Notes: a model not told the origin generated them from the letters alone. DNA of 64,000 nt from Dinoroseobacter sp. (GCA_017643385.1 JAEPNN010000001.1:434001-498000); one strand, 5' to 3'; positions 53,145-60,999 are shown, counted from the first letter of the stretch. Numbers and translations are program-made.

Positions 53145-54158
53145 TCAGTTGCCCGCCACGATGTCTGCCGGGGTACGACCGGCCAAGTTGATTTCATGGC
53201 GCTTGCTGGCGATCTGCGCGATCAGAACCGTGCGCAAAGCCGTGCGTTCCTCGGAAATCATCATGCGTAACTCGGCTTCGAACTCTTCGCGATTAAAGAG
53301 TTCATCAAGCTTGATGACCGCGTAGTCTGTCGCAATCCAGCCAACGATGAAGCCGCCTGCGCCGCCGACCGCTGCCCCAATCGGGCCAAGCGGCGCACCT
53401 ATGGCTGCGCCGACACCTGCCGCCCCCCCAGCGCCGGAGCCTCGCGTGGCGGTTTTGGCCGCGGTTTTGCGTCCAATCGATATCAGCAATTTACGTGCAA
53501 CGGCCCGGCTGACAACTTTTACAGCCTGCATGCCCACGCGCGCGCCCGCGACGCCCAAGACGAGCGACAAAGGTTTTCCTGTCGTCGCCCTTGCCCCCGC
53601 ATTTTCCAGCGCGAGGCGTGTGCCTTCGGTTAAAAACCGCACTTCGGCCCCGTCGAGGGCCGTAGCAAGCTCTGCCTGCACGGCGTCTTCGTAGGTCGCG
53701 TTAAATGCCCCTTCCAGCGTCGCGATAGATCCGTCCAAGCGTTCTTGGAACCCGCCGAAAAGTCGTTCTTCAAGAGCGTCGCCCACCTGACCGGCCGCAA
53801 GCTGCGCCAGTTGGGTATATTCTCCCAAAACCGAGTAGTGGAAATCAGCATATCCTGGGATTGCGGCCTCGACTGGGGCGAACAACAGGTCAAGTTGACC
53901 ATCAACTTGCGCCACGGTGGCAATTTCAGCGCGGGTCGCGGCTTGGTCAACAATGGCTGCGATTTCATGGAGCGGAATGACGCGGCGCTGTGGGTCAAAG
54001 TCCCCGCGCCAAATTCCATAGCCTGTAAGACCGATCGTCAACATGGTCAGAACCATGATCAGAGCCCAAAATGGACCACCGGCGCGCCGCTTGCCCACAT
54101 CATTGGGTGCACTGGGCAGGTATACCGGATTTTCCAGAACCAGAGGGCCGTGTGTCAT
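53145..54158 (-). CDS. Unrecognised membrane protein with glycine-rich C-terminal region
   Basis: 337 residues. One N-terminal helix at about residues 29-50 (FWALIMVLTMLTIGLTGYGI), a large periplasmic-facing acidic helical part, then a Gly/Ala-rich hydrophobic segment (GAIGAPLGPIGAAVGGAGGF, residues ~250-280) that could insert in the membrane. No family recognised. Possibly co-transcribed with the next gene upstream at 24 bp distance. Confidence 0.75.
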   Translation of the reverse strand: MTHGPLVLENPVYLPSAPNDVGKRRAGGPFWALIMVLTMLTIGLTGYGIWRGDFDPQRRVIPLHEIAAIVDQAATRAEIATVAQVDGQLDLLFAPVEAAIPGYADFHYSVLGEYTQLAQLAAGQVGDALEERLFGGFQERLDGSIATLEGAFNATYEDAVQAELATALDGAEVRFLTEGTRLALENAGARATTGKPLSLVLGVAGARVGMQAVKVVSRAVARKLLISIGRKTAAKTATRGSGAGGAAGVGAAIGAPLGPIGAAVGGAGGFIVGWIATDYAVIKLDELFNREEFEAELRMMISEERTALRTVLIAQIASKRHEINLAGRTPADIVAGN

Positions 54159-54181
54159 TATGCGCCCTCCTTCTTATTGGG

Positions 54182-55126
54182 CTAATTATCCTTTGGCTCG
54201 TACGCAGATGTAACCGTATCCACAACGAACCGAGTCAACGAGAAGCTGACCAAAGCATTATAAAGCAACAGGAAGATAAGACCTAAAGGGGAAAACGAGA
54301 AGGTTTGTGACTGTTTGGCAAAGACCCAGCCTGCCGTTTCCAGACTACGCGGCACACCCAGCGCCCAGGCGACGATGTGATCGCGGGGGGGAAGAACCAA
54401 CTGCGCCTGCGCTATACCTTCAACGAGGGTAGCGGCGTCAGCTTCCGCAGGGGCGGTTTCGACATACCACCCAAGAGAAAGGAGCAGCCCCGTTCCGATC
54501 AGACCCATTAGCCCTGCGGCCAGAGGCGCTGCGACCACCAAAACGAGGTCACGATGCGTGTGTAAGGTGGCCCATCGTGCAAAAAACGCCAAAACAAACC
54601 CGGTGCTCAGGCACAACGCAAGTGCGACGAGCCCCTCGTTCAAGGATGCTGTTAGTGCAAAGTCGGCCAGAGTGATCGTCGCCGCAATCGCTGCAACAAT
54701 CCCGGCCACGTGCGCAAGTAACTTGCCTTGGAAAAAGTCGAAAAGCCAACTGTCGCGCCTGAGGATTGCCCGTCTCCAGGTGATACGTCGCGCCACGGCG
54801 CGTCGATAGGTGCCGCGCCAGATCAACAGGCCAATGACCACAAGAAGCAATAGCGCGGGATCTCCAACCGGATAGAAAGAGCGCCACAGATAGAGTACGC
54901 CGCACACCAGCACAGCAGCGGAAAATCCTGCAAAATAAGACATTGGCATCACGCGAGTCGTCTTTATCGGAGCGGACGCTGCGGGAGGCGGCGCCTGGAT
55001 TTCTTTTGGAGGAGTGTACAGACGTGGACGTGGTTTGTCCTGCCCGGGAAGTTTCGAGACAGCGTTGACGCGTTTCAGCTGCTGGGGTTCATTGACCTTC
55101 AACCACTGACGCGAAAGCTCAACCAT
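54182..55126 (-). CDS. Unrecognised polytopic membrane protein
   Basis: 314 residues. A Pro-rich soluble N-terminus of about 60 residues precedes around six membrane helices (for example YFAGFSAAVLVCGVLYLW and LLLLVVIGLLIWRG). A strongly basic loop (RRAVARRITWRRAILRRD) follows the second helix. AAGG precedes the ATG. It is in the same operon as the 337-residue protein; no function can be assigned. Start codon shares CATG with the divergent FAH-family gene. Confidence 0.75.
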   Translation of the reverse strand: MVELSRQWLKVNEPQQLKRVNAVSKLPGQDKPRPRLYTPPKEIQAPPPAASAPIKTTRVMPMSYFAGFSAAVLVCGVLYLWRSFYPVGDPALLLLVVIGLLIWRGTYRRAVARRITWRRAILRRDSWLFDFFQGKLLAHVAGIVAAIAATITLADFALTASLNEGLVALALCLSTGFVLAFFARWATLHTHRDLVLVVAAPLAAGLMGLIGTGLLLSLGWYVETAPAEADAATLVEGIAQAQLVLPPRDHIVAWALGVPRSLETAGWVFAKQSQTFSFSPLGLIFLLLYNALVSFSLTRFVVDTVTSAYEPKDN

Positions 55127-55823
55127 GACCGATTACCTTTTTGAACCTTCACCTGCTCCTGCGCTGGCGATCCAGGGCGGCGACTCTTTTTTTCCGATCC
55201 ACCGTATCTTCTGCGTCGGGCGAAATTATGTCGCGCATGCGACCGAGATGGGGGGTACCGTTGACCGTGAAGCGCCATGGTACTTTATGAAATCTGCTCA
55301 TTCGTTAACGCACTCTGGGGCTACGGTCCCGTATCCTCCTGGAACTTCGAATTTTCATCATGAAATTGAACTGGTCGTAGCGATTGATAGACCTGCGTTT
55401 CGAGTGCCCAAAGAGGACGCGATGGAGTGTGTTTTTGGTTGTGCTACAGGTCTCGACATGACGCGGCGCGATCTGCAGCAAGTTGGCAAAGACAACCGTC
55501 GGCCTTGGGATTTTGGAAAAGATATCGAAAATGGCGCGGTGATCGCGGCCCTCAGTACGAAAGAAACAATCGGCGAAATTGGTGCGCAATGTATCCAGTT
55601 GAGCGTTAATCGTGTTCTACGCCAAGATGCGACTCTCGCTGACATGGTCTGGTCGGTTCCTGAAATAATCGCCCATCTGAGTCAGTTCTATCACTTGCAA
55701 GCCGGCGATTTGATTATGACAGGGACTCCAGCTGGGGTTGGACCAGTTGAAGCCGGAGACATAATCGAAGGTCACATAGACGGGCTTGCGTCCGTGTCAC
55801 TCACTCTCGGTGCTGCGGAATAG
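55125..55823 (+). CDS. Fumarylacetoacetate hydrolase family protein
   Basis: 232 residues, the single-domain FAH fold used by fumarylpyruvate hydrolases and similar C-C bond hydrolases. The metal ligands lie in NFHHEIELVVAI (Glu, Glu) and the conserved segment MTGTPAGVGPVEAGD ends the active site. Ribosome site weak. It is separate from the homogentisate cluster. Exact substrate unknown; fumarylpyruvate is the nearest guess. Confidence 0.87.
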   Translation: MTDYLFEPSPAPALAIQGGDSFFPIHRIFCVGRNYVAHATEMGGTVDREAPWYFMKSAHSLTHSGATVPYPPGTSNFHHEIELVVAIDRPAFRVPKEDAMECVFGCATGLDMTRRDLQQVGKDNRRPWDFGKDIENGAVIAALSTKETIGEIGAQCIQLSVNRVLRQDATLADMVWSVPEIIAHLSQFYHLQAGDLIMTGTPAGVGPVEAGDIIEGHIDGLASVSLTLGAAE

Positions 55824-55842
55824 TATCGGCCAAGGAGCCTCA

Positions 55843-56373
55843 ATGCCTTACGTCTTCCGAGTTTTTTTCGTCACGTTTCTTCTGGGACAGGTCGCGCATG
55901 CTGACCCGCAGAGCAATTCACGTTTCATAGCTGAACAATCTGTCACCCCAGAAACCTTGAGCATCACGTTCGAGGCCTTCGCTCCTGTCCTTGTTCAAGT
56001 TGTGACATACCAGTTGGAGCAAAACGGCATTATCCTCTCTGATCCCGAAAGCTTTGCAAATGAAATCAGCGCAGAGTTTGAGGGCGCCTATCTGGAAGAA
56101 CTTCGCGCACAAACCGCGGCGCTTCAGCTTGAGGTTTTCACTCCTGAGGAACTTGAGGGAATTGCGGCCTTCTATGGCACCCCTGCGGGTCAGGCGCTTG
56201 TGCGAAATACACCCGTTCTGGCTGCCCGCGGCCAGCAAGTTGGGGAACAGATCGGTGTTGCGGCGCTGCAGGACGCAGGATTTCGGCTGGCAGACCGGAT
56301 GGTGACCGAGGGGCTAAGTTTCACAGATGACCCAGTAATGGGTGAAAAACTTCTGGATCTGTTACAGCGATGA
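55843..56373 (+). CDS. Exported DUF2059 protein
   Basis: 176 residues from ATG 55843 with AAGGAG upstream. Residues 1-20 form a signal peptide (MPYVFRVFFVTFLLGQVAHA). The rest is helical with EVFTPEELEGIAAFYGTPAGQALV, the hallmark of DUF2059. Periplasmic, function unknown. Ends near the convergent nadD. Confidence 0.85.
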   Translation: MPYVFRVFFVTFLLGQVAHADPQSNSRFIAEQSVTPETLSITFEAFAPVLVQVVTYQLEQNGIILSDPESFANEISAEFEGAYLEELRAQTAALQLEVFTPEELEGIAAFYGTPAGQALVRNTPVLAARGQQVGEQIGVAALQDAGFRLADRMVTEGLSFTDDPVMGEKLLDLLQR

Positions 56374-56389
56374 GGCCGTAGCGCGACGT

Positions 56390-56992
56390 CTACCAAGCGC
56401 CTCGCGCGCGGATTGCGCTTGAACTGTCGTCGCGCATCGGCACGTTTACGAAACTCCATGCCGGAGCTTCTTGGTATGCAAGTCCAAAGGCGTCACGCTT
56501 GCGCACCCTGTAACTGCGATAAAGCTGGGCTGCTTTAGAAGTGCGCGCCGGAATGCGCCCACCGGGTCTGGCCAGAACTCCAATCGGTACGCGCTCAATG
56601 ATTTGTTGCCAATTGTCCCAACGGTGGAACTGCGCCAGGTTATCGGCCCCCATCAACCAAACGAAATGGGTGCGGGGGTAGAGTTTCTGCATCGCTGAGA
56701 TCGTTTGCGCTGTGTAGCGCGTGCCGATCTGGGCTTCGATATCGGTGACCTTAATCCGCGGATCGTCCACGAGTGACTGCGCCGCCTTCATACGGCGATC
56801 CAAGGGCGCAGGACCGCGCGTCTTTAAGGGGTTGCCAGGGCTCACAAGCCACCAGACACCATGCAGCCCAAACCGTTTCAGGGCTTCCTTGGAAATATGC
56901 AAATGCCCTTCATGAGGTGGGTCAAAAGACCCGCCCAACAGTCCAATGGCCTGACCCGGTCGGGCGGCGGGAAGCTCGTACCTTAGGTTCAC
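56390..56992 (-). CDS. nadD: Nicotinate-nucleotide adenylyltransferase
   Basis: Makes nicotinate adenine dinucleotide in NAD synthesis. 200 residues from GTG 56992, which overlaps the stop of the aldo/keto reductase as GTGA. Motifs: GLLGGSFDPPHEGHLHIS (nucleotide-binding HxGH) and the C-terminal SSSAIRARG, a variant of the ISSTxIR motif. The frame is open upstream but within the neighbouring gene. Confidence 0.93.
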   Translation of the reverse strand: MNLRYELPAARPGQAIGLLGGSFDPPHEGHLHISKEALKRFGLHGVWWLVSPGNPLKTRGPAPLDRRMKAAQSLVDDPRIKVTDIEAQIGTRYTAQTISAMQKLYPRTHFVWLMGADNLAQFHRWDNWQQIIERVPIGVLARPGGRIPARTSKAAQLYRSYRVRKRDAFGLAYQEAPAWSFVNVPMRDDSSSAIRARGAW

Positions 56993-58020
56993 ACGTTTTC
57001 CGAACTCAGCGCCCAGAGGTTTATATCTGCTTCGGTGGCAAAGATGTCGATTTCGGCCAGCTCTTCGGAGGTAAACGTCATATTCTCTACGACGCCGGCG
57101 CACTCGAAGATCTGGCTTGGATTTGAAGCGCCGATCAGGGCTGTTGTGATCTCTCCATCTCGCAATACCCAGGCCAGCGCCATCTGTGCCAAGCTTTGAC
57201 CACGACGTTCTGCGATCGCGTTTAGCCCGCGCACGCTTTCCAAAGCAGCTTCAGTGATAACGTCTGGATCAAGCGATTTGTTTTTCGATGCACGGCTGCC
57301 TTCGGGAACTCCGTTCAGGTATTTCTTCGTCAGGATGCCCTGCGCGAGGGGCGTAAAGGCAATTGAACCGATGCCCAGTTCGCGCAACGTGTCTTTTAGC
57401 CCGTCCCGTTCGACCCATCGGTTCAGCATGTTGTAACTGGGCTGATGGATAAGGCAGGGCGTTCCCAAATCATTCAGAATTTCCACGGCCTGTCGTGTGC
57501 GTTCGGTGTTGTAGGATGAAATGCCAACATAGAGTGCGCGACCGGATCTTACGATGTGATCAAGCGCCCCCATCGTTTCCTCCAGCGGTGTATCCGGGTC
57601 GAAACGATGCGAATAGAAGATGTCGACATAATCGAGGCCCATGCGCTTGAGGGACGCATCACAGCTGGCAATCAGATACTTGCGGCTGCCAAATTCGCCG
57701 TAGGGTCCGGGATGCATACGGTATCCTGCCTTTGAACTGATGATCAATTCATCCCGATGGTCACGAAAATCGGTGCGCAAGATTTCCCCGAATGCCTCTT
57801 CCGCTGCGCCAGCAGGGGGGCCATAGTTGTTGGCCAGGTCAAAATGGGTGATCCCAGCATCAAAGGCGGTTTGGCACATTGAGCGCTTCAGATCATACGA
57901 GGTACCATGGCAGAAATTGTGCCAGAAGCCCAAGCTTACAACAGGCAACTTGAGACCAGAACGACCGCACCGGCGATACTGCATGCGGTCATAGCGGTTT
58001 TCCGAAGGGGCGTAAGTCAT
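56989..58020 (-). CDS. mgrA: Aldo/keto reductase, MgrA/YghZ type
   Basis: 343 residues from ATG 58020 behind AAAGGACC. TIM-barrel NADPH-dependent reductase similar to L-glyceraldehyde 3-phosphate reductase YghZ. Catalytic Asp, Tyr, Lys and His are in FDLANNYGPPAGAAEE, SSKAGYRM and DIFYSHRFDP. The N-terminal YRRCGRSGLKLPVVSLGFWH is typical. Coupled to nadD by a 4-bp overlap. Confidence 0.87.
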   Translation of the reverse strand: MTYAPSENRYDRMQYRRCGRSGLKLPVVSLGFWHNFCHGTSYDLKRSMCQTAFDAGITHFDLANNYGPPAGAAEEAFGEILRTDFRDHRDELIISSKAGYRMHPGPYGEFGSRKYLIASCDASLKRMGLDYVDIFYSHRFDPDTPLEETMGALDHIVRSGRALYVGISSYNTERTRQAVEILNDLGTPCLIHQPSYNMLNRWVERDGLKDTLRELGIGSIAFTPLAQGILTKKYLNGVPEGSRASKNKSLDPDVITEAALESVRGLNAIAERRGQSLAQMALAWVLRDGEITTALIGASNPSQIFECAGVVENMTFTSEELAEIDIFATEADINLWALSSENV

Positions 58021-58100
58021 AGCTGGTCCTTTGTCTTGCGCGCAGACTGCACTTGAGCGAGACGATGTCAAATCCTGCACGTTAGAAAGGAATTTTTCTG

Positions 58101-58445
58101 ATGCGATTGCTCACTGAACTTGGTCTAGGCACGTCCCTTCAACGGGGTGATTACACCGAAGCGGCCTGTCGCGCTGTGCGCGACGCGCTTTGGCAAAACT
58201 CGATAAATTTGGCTGAGCTTTACGGTTTTGAGAAAACGGATATGCGTATCAAGGTCGAGATTGGCGCGCAGCAGCCTGACAAAGTCGATACAAACGCTGT
58301 GGCGCGAGTATTTCCATACGGTCAAACAGAAATCGTTGTGACCAAAGGTGGGTTGGATGTTCCGCGTCCTGATGGCGGCCAAATTCCGACAATTATGGTG
58401 AACGCGGCCTTAACGGTCAGCTTCGATATGGAGCCGACGACATGA
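58101..58445 (+). CDS. Lin0512 family protein, first of a tandem pair
   Basis: 114 residues with the family pattern LGLGTSLQRGDYTEAACRAV, then a beta sheet and QQPDKVDTNAVARVFPYG. The family is a small conserved alpha/beta protein of unknown role. Its stop overlaps the start of the second copy as ATGA, and the two share layout (about 35% by eye), so they likely form a heteromer. Confidence 0.82.
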   Translation: MRLLTELGLGTSLQRGDYTEAACRAVRDALWQNSINLAELYGFEKTDMRIKVEIGAQQPDKVDTNAVARVFPYGQTEIVVTKGGLDVPRPDGGQIPTIMVNAALTVSFDMEPTT

Positions 58446-58807
58446 CAGATCAGCGCTTCATCATAGAAATGGGTATGGGCAATGACCAATATGGACAGGA
58501 CTATACGAAGGCTGCGTCCCGGGCGATTGAGGATGCCATTCGCCATTCCGCTATACCGCTATTTGATGCGACCGGGCTGCCGCATAGTCAGATGCGAGTT
58601 CAGGTGACCGTCGCGGTACAAGACCCTGATCAGGTTGATACGGACGCACTGGTCGAGCGTTTGCCACGTGGGCGTGCGGAGGTCACGGCAACCTACGGGG
58701 GGCTGAACGTTGTGAATGACGAGACTGGATCGACCATGGTCATCGCGACGGCCGCAGTTGAGGCATTCCTGCCACCACAAGCGGGTTGGCGCCTTAAGGA
58801 CCGTTGA
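58442..58807 (+). CDS. Lin0512 family protein, second of a tandem pair
   Basis: 121 residues: GMGNDQYGQDYTKAASRAIE, then DPDQVDTDALVERLPRGRAE in the same places as in its upstream neighbour. The pair reads as an ancient duplication. No function known. Ends 58 bp before the tetR start, with the tetR operator in between. Confidence 0.82.
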   Translation: MTDQRFIIEMGMGNDQYGQDYTKAASRAIEDAIRHSAIPLFDATGLPHSQMRVQVTVAVQDPDQVDTDALVERLPRGRAEVTATYGGLNVVNDETGSTMVIATAAVEAFLPPQAGWRLKDR

Positions 58808-58832
58808 ACGCTATCCGGTAGAAAGGTAGGGC

Positions 58833-58847
58833 TTGAACAAAGTTCAA
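58833..58847. promoter_or_regulatory. TetR operator upstream of tetR
   Basis: TTGAACAAAGTTCAA is a perfect 6-bp palindrome with a 3-base centre. It lies 19-33 bp upstream of the tetR start, consistent with autoregulation. Same consensus as the three sites upstream of the PspA gene. Confidence 0.75.
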
Positions 58848-58865
58848 GGATGTACCGGAGGCCTG

Positions 58866-59450
58866 ATGTCGACTGCCGACCGCCGCGCGGCGTTGCGCGA
58901 AAAACTAATCATGCTGGCAACGGCCAAAATCTCTGAGAGTGGGTTAAAGGCGTTGAAAGCACGGGATCTCGCCGGTGAGGCAGGGTGTTCGGTCGGCGCC
59001 ATCTACAATGTGTTTGGTGACCTTGATGAACTTGCGATGGCGGTGAATGGCGAAACGTTCAAGGCGCTCGGTGCGCATGTGCTCGACGGGCTTGTACCGT
59101 TCAATGAAGCCGCGCCGGTTGATCGGATGATCGCAATGTCCGAGGCTTATCTCGACTTTGCCTGTCAGAACCCGAAGCGGTGGCGTGCACTTTTTGACAT
59201 CTCTCTGACCCGCAATGATGCCCCTGATTGGTATCTCGGCGCGCTCGATGATCTTTTTGCTATTATTGATGGTCCTGTCTCGGAACTTTTTCCTGATCTA
59301 AGCGCTCAAGACGTCCGTTTGCGGACGCGCGCCCTGTTTTCTTCGGTGCATGGGATCGTTTTGCTTGGTATTGAAAATCGCATTTCTGGTCTCAGATCGG
59401 ATGACATGCCCGATATGATCCGTTTCATCCTTCGATCGGTCGCTCCATAA
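58866..59450 (+). CDS. TetR family regulator of the PspA-like gene
   Basis: 194 residues from ATG 58866 behind GGAGG. Helix-turn-helix at about residues 27-48 (KARDLAGEAGCSVGAIYNVF), a standard TetR motif. The C-terminal ligand domain has YLDFACQNPKRWRALFDISL, typical of the TetR_C WHG group. Flanked on both sides by palindromes of one consensus, so it most likely represses itself and the downstream gene. Ligand unknown. Confidence 0.87.
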   Translation: MSTADRRAALREKLIMLATAKISESGLKALKARDLAGEAGCSVGAIYNVFGDLDELAMAVNGETFKALGAHVLDGLVPFNEAAPVDRMIAMSEAYLDFACQNPKRWRALFDISLTRNDAPDWYLGALDDLFAIIDGPVSELFPDLSAQDVRLRTRALFSSVHGIVLLGIENRISGLRSDDMPDMIRFILRSVAP

Positions 59451-59460
59451 TATTGAAAAA

Positions 59461-59475
59461 TTGAACGCCGTTCAA
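59461..59475. promoter_or_regulatory. TetR operator 1 upstream of the PspA-like gene
   Basis: TTGAACGCCGTTCAA, perfect arms, centre at 59468. It is the most upstream of three copies, between the tetR stop and the predicted promoter. Confidence 0.72.
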
Positions 59476-59483
59476 AAAAAGAC

Positions 59484-59498
59484 TTGAACAACGTTCAC
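59484..59498. promoter_or_regulatory. TetR operator 2, overlapping the -35 box
   Basis: TTGAACAACGTTCAC, one arm mismatch at the last base, centre 59491. Its left half is also the predicted -35 box. Confidence 0.72.
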
Positions 59499-59512
59499 GA
59501 CTCGCGCATATT
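59484..59512 (+). promoter_or_regulatory. Predicted promoter of the PspA-like operon
   Basis: TTGAAC (59484-59489), a 17-base spacer and CATATT (59507-59512). Transcription would begin near 59519, inside operator 3. Operators 2 and 3 thus cover both ends of the promoter, which fits repression. Confidence 0.55.
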
Positions 59513-59518
59513 GATTCC

Positions 59519-59533
59519 ATGAACAATGTTCAC
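59519..59533. promoter_or_regulatory. TetR operator 3, at the predicted transcription start
   Basis: ATGAACAATGTTCAC, core TGAAC-N3-GTTCA intact, centre 59526. It ends just before the ribosome binding site AAGGAG. Confidence 0.68.
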
Positions 59534-59545
59534 AAGGAGTAAGAA

Positions 59546-60220
59546 ATGCTGAGAGCCTTCAACCTACTGCTAAACGGTCGGTCTCCTGAAGCAACAGAGA
59601 CAGATGAAACTTCCCGTGCGATGGACCGCATTAATCAAAAGGTTCGAGACGCAGAAACGGTACAACGTGCCGCTCAGTCACAACTTGCTTCTTTGATCCA
59701 GCGAGAACGTATCGAGCAGAAACTTCTTGCGCAGATAGAGGCTCGTATCTCCAATCTCACACAGCACGCCACCGATGCGATTGCGCAAAACCGTACAGAG
59801 CTTGCATGTGAGAGTTGCCGGGATATCGCTGGAATGGAGAACTCCCGTGATTTGCGGTGGTCGAAACTTGCCCAAATCAAGGGCCAGATTGTTCGTGTCC
59901 GCCAACACATAGAAAATGGCCATCGACGCATAATCGCGCTTCGACAAGGGGCGTTAAGGGTGCGGGCGCTCCGGCGTGAGGCAAATATGCAGATCCGGCT
60001 TGGGGGATATTCGCGCGCTGTCGCTGCCGAGCGTGAAGCCGATGGCTTGATTGAAAGTGTCCTCCGGAAAGACAGCCTTGCAAACCGTGTTTTCCCGAAA
60101 GATCGCGAAGGTCCTCAGTCTCCGTTGGGTACTACCGCGCCAACCTCAGCGGCAAAAGCAGGGAAAACTACAGCCGCAGACATAATGGCGCGGCTTGCAA
60201 TGCAGACGCGCGCCGCTTGA
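59546..60220 (+). CDS. PspA/IM30-like coiled-coil protein
   Basis: 224 residues from ATG 59546 behind AAGGAGTAAGA. Starts with a hydrophobic, amphipathic segment (MLRAFNLLLNG), then long heptad helices (about 25-190) like PspA, which coats stressed membranes. It differs from classical PspA in lacking the FKDIVNANI-type N-terminus, so the assignment is to the broad family. The C-terminus is Ala/Thr/Pro-rich. Controlled by three TetR-type operators, not by a PspF/sigma-54 element. Confidence 0.72.
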   Translation: MLRAFNLLLNGRSPEATETDETSRAMDRINQKVRDAETVQRAAQSQLASLIQRERIEQKLLAQIEARISNLTQHATDAIAQNRTELACESCRDIAGMENSRDLRWSKLAQIKGQIVRVRQHIENGHRRIIALRQGALRVRALRREANMQIRLGGYSRAVAAEREADGLIESVLRKDSLANRVFPKDREGPQSPLGTTAPTSAAKAGKTTAADIMARLAMQTRAA

Positions 60221-60245
60221 ACCGGAACTTATTGGAGATGTTGCT

Positions 60246-60341
60246 ATGTCCCCTCACGATGACAATTCGCTCACGCTTCTCATCACCGGAACAGGTGTCA
60301 TCGTCGCCTATCTGATCCTGTCGATCACAATCTGGCTTTAA
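60246..60341 (+). CDS. 31-residue membrane protein downstream of the PspA-like gene
   Basis: ATG 60246 has TTGGAGATG ahead of it. After a short polar start (MSPHDDNSL) come about 20 hydrophobic residues (LLITGTGVIVAYLILSITIW), a single membrane helix. It begins 25 bp after the PspA-like gene and is followed by the terminator, so it is the second gene of that operon. Too short for most gene finders. It may anchor the PspA-like protein as PspB/C do. Confidence 0.65.
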   Translation: MSPHDDNSLTLLITGTGVIVAYLILSITIWL

Positions 60342-60360
60342 GAAATTCTCGATCATCCCC

Positions 60361-60391
60361 CGTGTGTGGTGTCCCACCTTTTCCACACACG
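60361..60391. repeat. 9-bp inverted repeat before the terminator
   Basis: CGTGTGTGG (60361-60369) and CCACACACG (60383-60391) are exact inverted copies with a 13-base loop, 7 bp upstream of the terminator stem. Could protect the mRNA end or be a second, weak terminator. Confidence 0.45.
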
Positions 60392-60398
60392 ACTTAAC

Positions 60399-60430
60399 TG
60401 GCCCGGGTTTTAGGCTCGGGCCATTTTTTA
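60399..60430 (+). terminator. Rho-independent terminator of the PspA-like operon
   Basis: TGGCCCG (60399-60405) pairs with CGGGCCA (60417-60423), followed by TTTTTTA. The T-run overlaps the stop of the convergent MOSC gene. Confidence 0.85.
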
Positions 60431-60895
60431 TGTTGTAACTGGATCCCCGATTAAAATTTGCCCGGGTTCAAATACGCGCGCGCACCATCCACCGTGCCCG
60501 CGCATTGCGGAATATCCACCAAAACCCAAGATCTCTTCCATGCGTGAACAAGGCGCGCAGATACATGTGATCTCAAGCACAGCAGATCCGACCCGGACCT
60601 GACGGCCTTTCAATGCGCTGAGGTTTATACCTTCCACTACCAGATTACGCCTCAGCAAATCTGGTACGATGGCATCTTGCCCCAGATAGCTTCCAATTGC
60701 AGACAGATGCTCGGCCTGTATCAGCGTTACTGCCCGCTTTCCTGCTCGACCGTGATCTCCATCCAGCCCATTTTCGCGAATACATACGCTTTTCACACAG
60801 CGCATATCCTGCAGACGCGCCTCTCGGATACCGATCCATTGCAGGACGCCTGGCTGCGCCATCTGTTCAATCAGCTCTGCCAGTCGTCCTTTCAT
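60428..60895 (-). CDS. MOSC domain protein
   Basis: 155 residues from ATG 60895; the frame is open to 61000. MOSC domains bind or transfer sulfur and molybdenum-cofactor-linked groups. Seen: GLDGDHGRAGKRAVTLIQAEHL, LRRNLVVEGINL and a conserved Cys pair in CICAPCSRMEEILG. Divergent from ettA. The stand-alone form is like YiiM-type proteins but shorter. Precise role unknown. Confidence 0.85.
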   Translation of the reverse strand: MKGRLAELIEQMAQPGVLQWIGIREARLQDMRCVKSVCIRENGLDGDHGRAGKRAVTLIQAEHLSAIGSYLGQDAIVPDLLRRNLVVEGINLSALKGRQVRVGSAVLEITCICAPCSRMEEILGFGGYSAMRGHGGWCARVFEPGQILIGDPVTT

Positions 60896-60999
60896 CTTTC
60901 TCTCATCCCGTTCTTTCCAACACGTATCAGTAACGCCGATTGCCCCGCACGCATCGCTCCGGTAAACCGCGGCAAAACCACTTTTGCGGAGCATCCCCA

